Assembly (NCBI RefSeq): GCF_017874595.1
Contig: NZ_JAGILA010000004.1
Coordinates: 434,001-498,000 of the forward strand
Direction of reading: 5' to 3'
DNA: 64,000 bases
DNA from: Sinorhizobium kostiense
GTDB taxonomy: Bacteria > Pseudomonadota > Alphaproteobacteria > Rhizobiales > Rhizobiaceae
The position numbers were made by a program, and so were the translations under genes. Each line of letters starts with the position of its first letter. The stretch's first letter is position 1. Shown in pieces: positions 17,740 to 25,634 of this stretch. The notes beneath the pieces are model-generated. The model saw nothing but the letters and a program-made list of their open reading frames with translations, ran no database searches and had not been told where the DNA came from.

Positions 17740-18780
17740 ATGAACGCACATGTCTGTCCACCGGCATCACTTGCTGAAGATAATGCCGGAGCATGGTTGA
17801 AGACCCTTGCGAAATACCGCCAGCCACGCGTAGGGCGCAGCGTCCTGGAGCTCCTTGTCACAGCCGTTCCGTTCGCCGGCTTTTGGGCCATCGCCTATTT
17901 TTCGCTCGCTCACAGCTTCTGGTACGGGCTGATCGCAATCATTCCGGCCGCAGCCTTCCTCCTGCGGCTTTTCATGATCCAGCACGATTGCGGCCACGGC
18001 TCGTTCTTTGCTCGTCGCAGGCTTGACGATTGCACAGGACGTGTCATCGGCGTCCTTACGCTGACGCCTTACGATTATTGGCGCCGGGCGCACGCCGCTC
18101 ATCACGCCTCGGCCGGCAATCTGGACGAGCGGGGTGTCGGCGATATCACCACTCTCACCGTCTCGGAATACCGGGCACTTTCGCCCATGAAGCGCCTCGG
18201 CTATCGCCTGTACCGGCACCCGCTGGTGATGTTCGGCCTCGGCCCTGCATGGCTTTTTCTCCTAAAGCAGCGCGTGCCGGTCGGGATGATGAACGGAGGG
18301 ACGCTGCCCTGGGCCTCGACGATGGGGACGAATGCTGCGATCGTGGTGTGCGCCGCCTTGATGGCTTGGGCGATTGGACTCCTGCCTTTCCTCTTGATCC
18401 ATCTGCCGATCGTGCTCCTGTCGGGCGCCGCCGGCATCTGGCTCTTCTATGTGCAGCACCAGTTTGAAGATACGCACTGGTCGGCCGGCGAGGATTGGCG
18501 CTTTCCCCAGGCAGCCCTACACGGTGCCTCCCACTATGACCTGCCGCTGGTTTTGAGATGGGTGACCGGCAATATCGGCATTCATCACGTGCATCACCTG
18601 TCGAGCAGGATCCCTTACTACAGACTGCCGGAAGTTCTGCGCGACCATCCACAGCTGGCGCATATCGGCCGCATCACTCTTTGGGAAAGCTTGCAATGCG
18701 TCAGGCTCGTCCTTTGGGATGACAGCCGCCAGAAACTCGTTTCATTCCAAGATGCTGCCGGTGCGGCAGTTCACCCATAA
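17740..18780 (+). CDS. Membrane fatty-acid desaturase
   Basis: 346 aa from the ATG at 17740. The three histidine boxes of di-iron acyl-lipid desaturases are visible: HDCGHGS near residue 82, HAAHHA near 117 and HVHHL near 283. There are four or five hydrophobic segments. It introduces a double bond into membrane lipid acyl chains, which would fit cold adaptation given cspA nearby. The closest type is the DesA-like omega-6/delta-12 group; regiospecificity cannot be read. Confidence 0.9.
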   Translation: MNAHVCPPASLAEDNAGAWLKTLAKYRQPRVGRSVLELLVTAVPFAGFWAIAYFSLAHSFWYGLIAIIPAAAFLLRLFMIQHDCGHGSFFARRRLDDCTGRVIGVLTLTPYDYWRRAHAAHHASAGNLDERGVGDITTLTVSEYRALSPMKRLGYRLYRHPLVMFGLGPAWLFLLKQRVPVGMMNGGTLPWASTMGTNAAIVVCAALMAWAIGLLPFLLIHLPIVLLSGAAGIWLFYVQHQFEDTHWSAGEDWRFPQAALHGASHYDLPLVLRWVTGNIGIHHVHHLSSRIPYYRLPEVLRDHPQLAHIGRITLWESLQCVRLVLWDDSRQKLVSFQDAAGAAVHP

Positions 18781-18889
18781 CGGCCAGCCACCGCTTCTTA
18801 CCAAGCCTGCCGCCCGCGCCGCGGGAACCAGCATCGGCCTTTCACGTTCCCCTCTGCAGCAAGTCCGACCGGCAAGAGAGGCAGCGCGC

Positions 18890-20602
18890 ATGTATTTCAT
18901 GGCCCTTGCGACAGATTATGACGGCACCCTGGCGGACCATGGCACCGTCAGCCCTGAGAGCCTGGAAGCGTTGAAAAGGTTCAGGGATACCGGCCGCAAG
19001 CTTCTGCTCGTCACCGGGCGTGAACTGCCCGACCTGAAACGCGTCTTCCCGCACACGGACCTGTTCGACAAGATCGTCGCCGAGAATGGGGCGTTGCTCT
19101 ATTCGCCGGACACCGAAGAGGAGAAACCGGTTGCGCCGGCGCCGCCGCCGGAATTCGTCGAACGGCTGAGAGCAAAGGGCGTCGACAACCTGTCGGTCGG
19201 GCGGTCGATCGTCGCCACCTGGGAACCGCACCAGAAAGCCGCGCTCGAGGCGATCAACGAGCTTGGCCTCGAACTCGAGATCATCTTCAACAAGGGCGCC
19301 GTGATGATCCTGCCGACCGGGGTCAACAAGGCGACCGGCCTCAAGGCTGCGCTCAAGGAGATGCAGCTCTCGTTGCTGAACGTGGTCGCCGTCGGAGACG
19401 CGGAAAACGACCACGCGCTGTTGCGATCTTGCGGTTGCGGCGCTGCGGTCGCGAATGCGCTGCCGGCAGTCAAGGATACGGCCGACTTCGCGCTTAAGGG
19501 AGAACGCGGTGCGGGTGTCGAGGAATTGATCGAGCGGATCATTGCGGAGGACTACGGGTTCTGCGCCAATTCCCTCCACCAGGTGCAGATCGGCGAGGGA
19601 GACGACGGACCCGTCTCGATCGCGCCGCCCGACGTGCTGCTCATTGCCGGGAGTTCCGGGATCGGCAAATCGACCTTGGCGACCGCGCTGTCGGAGCGGC
19701 TGCGGGAAAAGCGCTTCCAGTTCTGCGTGTTCGACCCGGAAGGCGATTACGAGGATCTCGAAGGCGCCGTCACCGTCGGCAGCGGTTCCGTCACGCCGAC
19801 GGAGCGCCAGGTGCTGGAACTTCTGGCAAATCCGGATGAAAACGTCGTCGTCAGCGCGCTCGGTTACGAGCTCAAGGAGCGGCCCGCCTTCTTCGCCGAA
19901 CTGATGTCGGACATTTCGGCGCTGCGCGCGCGAACGGGCAGGCCGCACTGGCTGATCATCGACGAGGCCCATCACCTCATGCCCGCGCCCCGCGACAGCG
20001 CCTCGCTCGCGCTTTCCGACGATCGCTCGGGAACGATCATGATCACCGTGCATCCGGATTCGGTCTCGCCCACGGCGCTCTCGGCGGTGACGGCAGTCGC
20101 CGCGCTCGGGCCCAAGGGGCGTGAGGCGATCGAGACGTTTTGCGCGGCGATCGGCGAAGATCCGCCGGACGGCCTGGATGAAGTCCGGGCCGAGGACGAG
20201 GTCCTCTTCTGGCGGCGCTCGACCGAGGATCAGGTGCAGCGCATCCGGGTCGAAAAGCCGAAGCAGGTGCGCAAGCGGCACACCCGGAAATATGCCGAAG
20301 GGCATCTCGGAGAGGATGCGAGCTTCTATTTCCGCGGCCCGGAAAACAAGCTGAACCTGCGCGCGCACAATCTCATCATGTTCCTGCAGATTGCCGAGGG
20401 GATCGACGACGAGACCTGGGAACATCACTTAAGGGCAGGCGACTACTCGAAATGGTTTGCGGAACGCATCGGCGATCCGGAACTCGCCGAGGAGGCCGCG
20501 GGCATCGAGGAGGACCGCTCGCTCGTGCCGGCCGAAAGCCGCAAGAGGGTGGCCGAAGCCGTGCGCCGGCGCTACACAGCGCCCGCTTCGGAGAAAGACT
20601 GA
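18890..20602 (+). CDS. HAD-IIB phosphatase fused to a HerA-like P-loop ATPase
   Basis: 570 aa from the ATG at 18890 (GAGAGG eight bases upstream). Residues ~1-225 are a Cof-type HAD phosphatase: DYDGTLADHG (catalytic Asp pair), a VTGR motif, GVNKATG lysine motif and GDAENDHALL acidic motif. Residues ~245-480 hold a P-loop ATPase with Walker A GSSGIGKST (~254) and Walker B LIIDEAHH (~354). The tail (~490-570) has EDASFYFRGPENKLNLRAHN and a helical end. The HAD part resembles sugar-phosphate phosphatases; the ATPase part resembles HerA/VirB4-like proteins. Both active sites look intact. What couples them is unknown. Confidence 0.85.
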   Translation: MYFMALATDYDGTLADHGTVSPESLEALKRFRDTGRKLLLVTGRELPDLKRVFPHTDLFDKIVAENGALLYSPDTEEEKPVAPAPPPEFVERLRAKGVDNLSVGRSIVATWEPHQKAALEAINELGLELEIIFNKGAVMILPTGVNKATGLKAALKEMQLSLLNVVAVGDAENDHALLRSCGCGAAVANALPAVKDTADFALKGERGAGVEELIERIIAEDYGFCANSLHQVQIGEGDDGPVSIAPPDVLLIAGSSGIGKSTLATALSERLREKRFQFCVFDPEGDYEDLEGAVTVGSGSVTPTERQVLELLANPDENVVVSALGYELKERPAFFAELMSDISALRARTGRPHWLIIDEAHHLMPAPRDSASLALSDDRSGTIMITVHPDSVSPTALSAVTAVAALGPKGREAIETFCAAIGEDPPDGLDEVRAEDEVLFWRRSTEDQVQRIRVEKPKQVRKRHTRKYAEGHLGEDASFYFRGPENKLNLRAHNLIMFLQIAEGIDDETWEHHLRAGDYSKWFAERIGDPELAEEAAGIEEDRSLVPAESRKRVAEAVRRRYTAPASEKD

Positions 20603-20642
20603 GGGGGAGGTCACGTTGTATTGTCAAGCGGTGCAGCGAAGC

Positions 20643-20803
20643 ACCCCTTCTGGTCTGCCGGCGATCTCCCCCACAAGGGGGGAGATCGGACAGCGGCGAC
20701 GAGTCACGGGTCGCGGCCGACGCGGCGATAGCTTGGGGCGAAGGCGCGCTCCCAGCCAATCTCCCACCCTTGTGGGGGAGATGCCCGGCAGGGCAGAGGG
20801 GGG
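20643..20803. repeat. Palindromic rhizobial intergenic repeat (RIME-like)
   Basis: Two outward-facing copies of CATCTCCCCC/GGGGGAGAT-type sequence flank a GC-rich middle. Left arm: CCGGCGATCTCCCCC around 20658, with its own hairpin across ACAA. Right arm: CCTTGTGGGGGAGATG followed by CCCGGCAGGGCAGAGGGG to 20803. CTGCCGG on the left pairs with CCGGCAG on the right. The two-palindrome layout resembles the RIME intergenic mosaic elements of Rhizobium/Sinorhizobium. Confidence 0.65.
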
Positions 20804-20850
20804 TATCAGCGGCCCGATTTTTCGCCGCTGCGAGCAGGCCAGTCCCCGCG

Positions 20851-21045
20851 CTAGCGCTTCGGCTTCTGCTTCGCTCCCGCGCCCTTGCCGTCGGAACTCC
20901 TCGAGCGCTCCTCGAAGCGCTCGGCGCCCTTGGCGAGATCGGAGCCCTTTTGCGCTTCGACCTTTTTTTCTTCCTTCGCAGCGCTCTCATGCAGGCCGCG
21001 AGCCGCTTGCTTGCCCTTTTCCGTCGGGGCTTTGTCGACGCCCAT
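20851..21045 (-). CDS. Small Lys/Glu-rich hypothetical protein, 64 aa
   Basis: The start at 21045 is preceded on the minus strand by AGGAG with eight-base spacing. The product, MGVDKAPTEKGKQAARG through an E/K/A-rich middle to GAGAKQKPKR, is highly charged and probably disordered. No family recognised. It is divergent from ftsZ2 and followed on its 3' side by the RIME-like repeat. Confidence 0.6.
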   Translation of the reverse strand: MGVDKAPTEKGKQAARGLHESAAKEEKKVEAQKGSDLAKGAERFEERSRSSDGKGAGAKQKPKR

Positions 21046-21278
21046 TGCCGTCACTCCTGACGTGATGATGTCCACCATGAACGTCGGGAACTGGCCGAGG
21101 TTCCTCAACCCCGGCATGTAGCTGTGGACGCGCCTTGATTTTGCCCCTCTTGCCTTCTCCCTGGCCTTTTTGAATTCCTAAAATGAAGGCGGCTGATTCG
21201 CGCCGCACCGCGTTCGAACGCCGTTTCCCGGGACGGGCGAGCTTTCGATGGCCGGGAAACTGCCCTAGGAGAGAACCA

Positions 21279-22313
21279 ATGACTGAGTACAAGAAGCCGA
21301 TCATCACGGAGATGCGCCCGAAAATCACCGTCATTGGCGTCGGCGGCGGCGGCGGCAATGCGATCAACAACATGATCGCGGAAAACCTGCAGGGGGTCGA
21401 TTTCATCGCCGCCAATACGGATGCGCAGGCGCTGTCGATGTCGAAGGCGGAACGGCGGATCCAGCTCGGCGCCGCCGTCACCGAGGGCCTCGGCGCCGGC
21501 TCGCTGCCGGATATCGGCAATGCGGCGGCACAGGAATCGATCGACGAGATCATGGATCACCTCGGCGGCACGCATATGTGCTTCGTTACCGCCGGCATGG
21601 GCGGCGGAACCGGCACGGGGGCGGCACCGGTCATCGCGGAAGCCGCGCGGCGCGCGGGCATCCTGACGGTCGGCGTCGTCACCAAGCCGTTCAGCTTCGA
21701 GGGCAAGCGCCGCATGCAGACGGCGGAGATGGGCATAGAGCGGCTGCGCGAGAGGGCCGACACGGTGATCGTCATCCCCAACCAGAACCTCTTCCGCATC
21801 GCCGACGCCAAGACCACCTTCGCCGACGCCTTCATGATCGCCGACCGGGTGCTCTATTCCGGCGTCAGCTGCATCACCGACCTGATCGTCAAGGAAGGCT
21901 TGATGAACCTCGACTTCGCCGACGTGAAGACGGTGATGAAGGGCATGGGTCGGGCGATGATGGGCACCGGCGAAGCGGCGGGCGAGGGCCGGGCGATGCA
22001 GGCGGCGGAGGCGGCGATCGCCAACCCGTTGCTCGACGAGGTTTCGATGCGCGGCGCCAAAGGCGTGCTCGTCTCCATCTCCGGCGGCATGGACATGACC
22101 CTCTTCGAGGTGGACGAGGCGGCGACCCGCATCCGCGAGGAGGTCTATGACGAGGCCGACATCGTCGTCGGCGCGATCTTCGACCGCACCCTCGACGGCA
22201 CCTTCCGCGTCTCGGTCGTGGCGACGGGCCTCGACAGCGCCCGGGCGGGCGAGGCGGCGACATCCGAGTCGGTGAACGGCCACGCGTCGGTGCCGGGGCG
22301 GACGCTGCAATAG
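21279..22313 (+). CDS. ftsZ2: FtsZ2-type cell-division tubulin, lacking the long C-terminal extension
   Basis: 344 aa from the ATG at 21279 behind AGGAGAG. The tubulin signature [12 protein letters not shown]-terminal [15 protein letters not shown] and T7 loop [11 protein letters not shown] are intact, so GTP binding and hydrolysis are expected. The chain stops shortly after the polymer-forming core; the long linker and conserved C-terminal peptide that bind FtsA/ZipA in canonical FtsZ are absent. Sinorhizobium is known to carry such a short second ftsZ outside the division cluster. It is not beside ftsQ/ftsA here, which fits ftsZ2. Confidence 0.92.
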   Translation: MTEYKKPIITEMRPKITVIGVGGGGGNAINNMIAENLQGVDFIAANTDAQALSMSKAERRIQLGAAVTEGLGAGSLPDIGNAAAQESIDEIMDHLGGTHMCFVTAGMGGGTGTGAAPVIAEAARRAGILTVGVVTKPFSFEGKRRMQTAEMGIERLRERADTVIVIPNQNLFRIADAKTTFADAFMIADRVLYSGVSCITDLIVKEGLMNLDFADVKTVMKGMGRAMMGTGEAAGEGRAMQAAEAAIANPLLDEVSMRGAKGVLVSISGGMDMTLFEVDEAATRIREEVYDEADIVVGAIFDRTLDGTFRVSVVATGLDSARAGEAATSESVNGHASVPGRTLQ

Positions 22314-22346
22314 GGTGCTGGCTGAGCCGATCTGGTCCGCCCGCAC

Positions 22347-24119
22347 TTACTCGCTCAGCCCCGCACGGCGTAAGTCGTTGGCGAAGCGGTCGACGAAAGC
22401 TTCGGACATGGCCGGGCGGCTGCCGAAGTAGAATTCGGCGCGCGCCCTCGACGTGGTCATGTCCGGCCGCCAGCGGAGGAGCTCGGCGACCGCCTCGCGT
22501 GCTTCCGCCGCCAGCCCTTCGGCGCCGAGCGCCGCAGCCAGCACCATGGCCGGCCAAAAGGTCACGTTTTCCTGGCGCAGCGACGTGCGTGCCGCCGCGA
22601 CGGCTTCCGCGTAGCGGCCGGATTGGTAATGGGCGATCGCCAGCATGTTGTGGAACGTCCAGAGATGCGGGTCGCGCGGGCTGAGCCGGCAGGCCTCCTT
22701 GATTTCGGCTATGCCTTCTTCCGGGCGCTCGACGTAGCAAAGGGCCTGCCCCAGCGCGAAATGACCCTGCGCGAAGCTCGCGCTGAGCCGCAGCGCCGCA
22801 CGAAGATGATCGATGCCGCGCTCCGGTTCGCCTCGGAGCGCGAGTGCCCGTCCGAGCGCAAGCTGGGCTGCGGGCTCGCGGCTGTCGAGCATGATCGCCC
22901 GCTCGGCAAGCGTGACCGCATCGTCGATGCGATCCGCGCGTTCGTCGAGCGGGCCATACCAGCCGAGCTGAATGTGCACATAGGCGAGCCGCGCATGGGC
23001 CTGGGCGAAGCCGGGTTCGAGCTCGATCGCCCGTTCGAACAGCCCTTTTGCGGTCTTCAGATCGTCGAGGGTGAACTTGTAGAGGTGCCAGAGGCCCTTC
23101 AGATACACGTTCCAGGCATCCATGTCGGCGGCGGTCTGGCCGCGCAGCGCGGCGAACTCGATGATGCCGAGCTCCGGCTCGACGGTGCCGGTGATCTGCC
23201 CGGCGATCTCGTCCTGGAGCACGAAGATGTCGCCGAGCATGCGGTCGTAACGCTCCGCCCAGAGCAGCATGCCGGTCTCTCCCCTCAATAACTGGGCAGT
23301 TATGCGAATCCGATCGCCAGAACGGCGAATGCTGCCTTCGATCACGTATTTGACGCCGAGATCTTCCGCGACTTTCCTGACATCGATGGCGGCGCCCTTG
23401 TAGGCGAAGGAGGAATTGCGGGCGACCACCCGCAGCCACCGGCAGCGGGCAAGGGTGGCGATGAGTTCCTCGGTGAAACCGTCCGAGAAATGTTCCTGCT
23501 CGTCGACGCTCGACAGGTTGACGAAGGGCAGCACGGCGATGGACGGGCGCTTGTGATCGGGAACGGTCCGGACTTCGGAGACGGCGGTGATCGTAGCCGG
23601 CCCGCCGGTGGCCGCAGGTTGCCACTGCCAGACGCGCACCGGCGCCTGGATCTCGCTGAAGGCGCGGAGGCCGAGGTCGACAACCGGAAACTCGAGTTTC
23701 GACGCGACCTGGTCGTAGACCTGCTGGGAAACGCAGACGCCGCCCGGCGGAGCGATCTTCTGCAGGCGCTCGGCAAGCGAGACGCCGTCGCCATGGATGT
23801 CGTCGTCTTCGACGATGACATCGCCGAGATGGATACCGATGCGCAGTTGCAGGGGCTCGGCTCCGCCGCTTCCACCCTGCTGGAGCATCTTCCTCTGGAT
23901 CTCCATCGCGCAGGTGACGGCAGCGACCACGCTCGAGAATTCGGCTAGCGTGCCGTCACCGGTCTGTTTCACGATCCGCCCGCCATGCTCGGCGACCGCC
24001 GGCCGGATGAGCGCATTGCGGCATTCCTTCAGGGCATTGAATGTGCCGGCCTCGTCACGCCCCATCAATCGGCTGTAGCCGACGACATCCGCATCCAGGA
24101 TCGCTGCCAGCCGCCTCAT
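22347..24119 (-). CDS. Class III adenylate/guanylate cyclase with TPR repeats
   Basis: 590 aa. Residues ~1-185 form a class III catalytic domain: LDADVVGYSRLM (first metal Asp), KQTGDGTLAEF (second metal Asp), GIHLGDVIVEDDDIHG. A central beta-rich domain ~205-330 begins SIAVLPFVNLS, the element often found in rhizobial cyclases, and ~380-570 is a series of TPRs (e.g. LALGRALALRGEPERGIDHL). No TM helix, so cytoplasmic. The start at 24119 follows AGGAG. Rhizobia carry many such cyclases; the input signal is unknown. It converges with ftsZ2 (33-base gap). Confidence 0.88.
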   Translation of the reverse strand: MRRLAAILDADVVGYSRLMGRDEAGTFNALKECRNALIRPAVAEHGGRIVKQTGDGTLAEFSSVVAAVTCAMEIQRKMLQQGGSGGAEPLQLRIGIHLGDVIVEDDDIHGDGVSLAERLQKIAPPGGVCVSQQVYDQVASKLEFPVVDLGLRAFSEIQAPVRVWQWQPAATGGPATITAVSEVRTVPDHKRPSIAVLPFVNLSSVDEQEHFSDGFTEELIATLARCRWLRVVARNSSFAYKGAAIDVRKVAEDLGVKYVIEGSIRRSGDRIRITAQLLRGETGMLLWAERYDRMLGDIFVLQDEIAGQITGTVEPELGIIEFAALRGQTAADMDAWNVYLKGLWHLYKFTLDDLKTAKGLFERAIELEPGFAQAHARLAYVHIQLGWYGPLDERADRIDDAVTLAERAIMLDSREPAAQLALGRALALRGEPERGIDHLRAALRLSASFAQGHFALGQALCYVERPEEGIAEIKEACRLSPRDPHLWTFHNMLAIAHYQSGRYAEAVAAARTSLRQENVTFWPAMVLAAALGAEGLAAEAREAVAELLRWRPDMTTSRARAEFYFGSRPAMSEAFVDRFANDLRRAGLSE

Positions 24120-25634
24120 GCACCCCGAGCTCCTGATCCCGCAGCATGTCTTCGGCCCGAACCCGCTGCCCACTTCGGGCCGACATGCTTTCAACTCACG
24201 CTTGTCTTTTTGCCGAACAACCCAGGGGCGAGCGCGTAGCAGAATCCAAAGAGAGGGGGAACCCAACCGTCGCTTCTTCCCGGGTGCGGAGGGTAGCAAT
24301 CGTCGAGGTGGGTGTCCATTAGAGCGGCATAATTTACTTTTATATTCGCAGTCAGCGCGCAAGCACCCGGTGCGTTTTTTACGCCTACAGCGCCGTGCGC
24401 CTGATCAGAGGCCACAGTACACGACAGCAGAACAATTGACTTTGGCTGATGCTTTTTTGCCGTCATCCCTGTGCTTGGCACAGGGATGAGAGCAGCGCCG
24501 CGTCTGCGGCGCGGAAGAGTTTATTCAGCCCAAGGACTTGGGCTGGCTGGATTCCTGTGACAAGCACAGGAATGAGGCGCGAGGTGAAGCCTTGCCGAAA
24601 CCGCAACCAAGAGGCGAAATAGGAAGAGCGGCAGACTCGAACGGGGCTTAAAGGAAGGCCCGCCTAGGGGCGGGCCGGAAGGCTGGCGGTGAAATGCTAC
24701 CAATGTGTGGGCGCAATTCCTTTGGTAGAGTCAATACCCCCTCAGTAAGTCCTCGGCATGCCATAAGCCAATTCCCCCGGGGAGCCGCCGCCAGCTCGAC
24801 CTGGGCCGCATCTCAATCAGAGCCCGCATGAGGCGAGCTCTGATCTAAATTGCTACTGAAATCCCGTTCGGCGATTTGCCTGAATATATTGCCGGGCCAC
24901 GGCGTTCGGTCCAGTAACATTTGAGGGCGATTTGTTACGAAGCACGACCGATTCTTGCGCGCGGCAGTGGCGAGGGACAGAGTGTCGTATCGCTTCCTCG
25001 ACAGTGGCGAGCGGTGCGAAGGGAGCAGCGAGGGCCGGCGCCCGACAGCCGCCGGAGATGTCAGTCGCTTGCCCGCCCGTACAGTCGAATGCTCGCGCAA
25101 ATGGCGTCGAAGAACACGCGCCAGTTCATGTCGTTGGGTGCGAATTGGTTTTCACGATATCTTGTATCTGAACAAGCGGTTGGACTGATAGCCCGCGTTG
25201 GCGTAGCGCATTGTCGCCGCTCGGGACGAATTTTTTCGCACGTTCTTCGCGTCGCGGTCGACAGCCACGGACCTTCGAAACAGCACGCGGACATCTCGGC
25301 GGAGAAGGCTGACGCGGGCGTCGAAGAGGCGGCGGGCGGCATGTCCGGCATGTGTCGGCAGCAACAAGGGTGTGGGTGTCATCCGACTGTTCCTGCGGGA
25401 ACATCGGACGGGATTTTTCTGAACAATATGGCGGACATGGACGTATGTCGTCCGGCAGTGAGGAGACGAGAGCATAACCGAAGTTCATTAAAGACAATGC
25501 CTTCCTAACCTTTAGCTGGCGGCGCTCCCTTCAGCCGCGGCAGCAATTCCAAAAAATTCGATCCGCTTCGACGCCGTGCCTTCGCGTGCCGGCGAACGAA
25601 GCCTCCATGCCAACAGATCACTCAGGAGATAAGA
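24120..25634. other. 1.5-kb intergenic region with a mosaic repeat; no gene supported
   Basis: Open frames here lack ribosome sites and have unbalanced Arg/Pro/Cys-rich translations. The only clear structure is the palindromic mosaic at 24464-24573. The last ~130 bases before 25635 should contain the RTX gene promoter; AGGAGATAAGA precedes its ATG. The length suggests a decayed insertion or a large regulatory region. Confidence 0.5.
24464..24573. repeat. Mosaic of four adjacent hairpins (rhizobial palindromic repeat)
   Basis: Four perfect stems follow each other: CATCCCTGTG/CACAGGGATG (24464-24488), GCGCCGC/GCGGCGC (24495-24512), CAGCCCAAG/CTTGGGCTG (24526-24545) and ATTCCTGTG/CACAGGAAT (24551-24573). 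The outer two are themselves related, giving a nested inverted layout. A similar GCCGTCATCCC start occurs at 31147. Confidence 0.7.

Noticed and set aside
18842-20428. A 528-codon minus-strand frame
   Set aside because: Antisense to the HAD/ATPase gene, which has intact catalytic motifs on the plus strand.
24921-25508. A 195-codon plus-strand frame in the large intergenic region
   Set aside because: Cys/Arg/Ser-rich translation, weak start and competing frames of similar length on the other strand.
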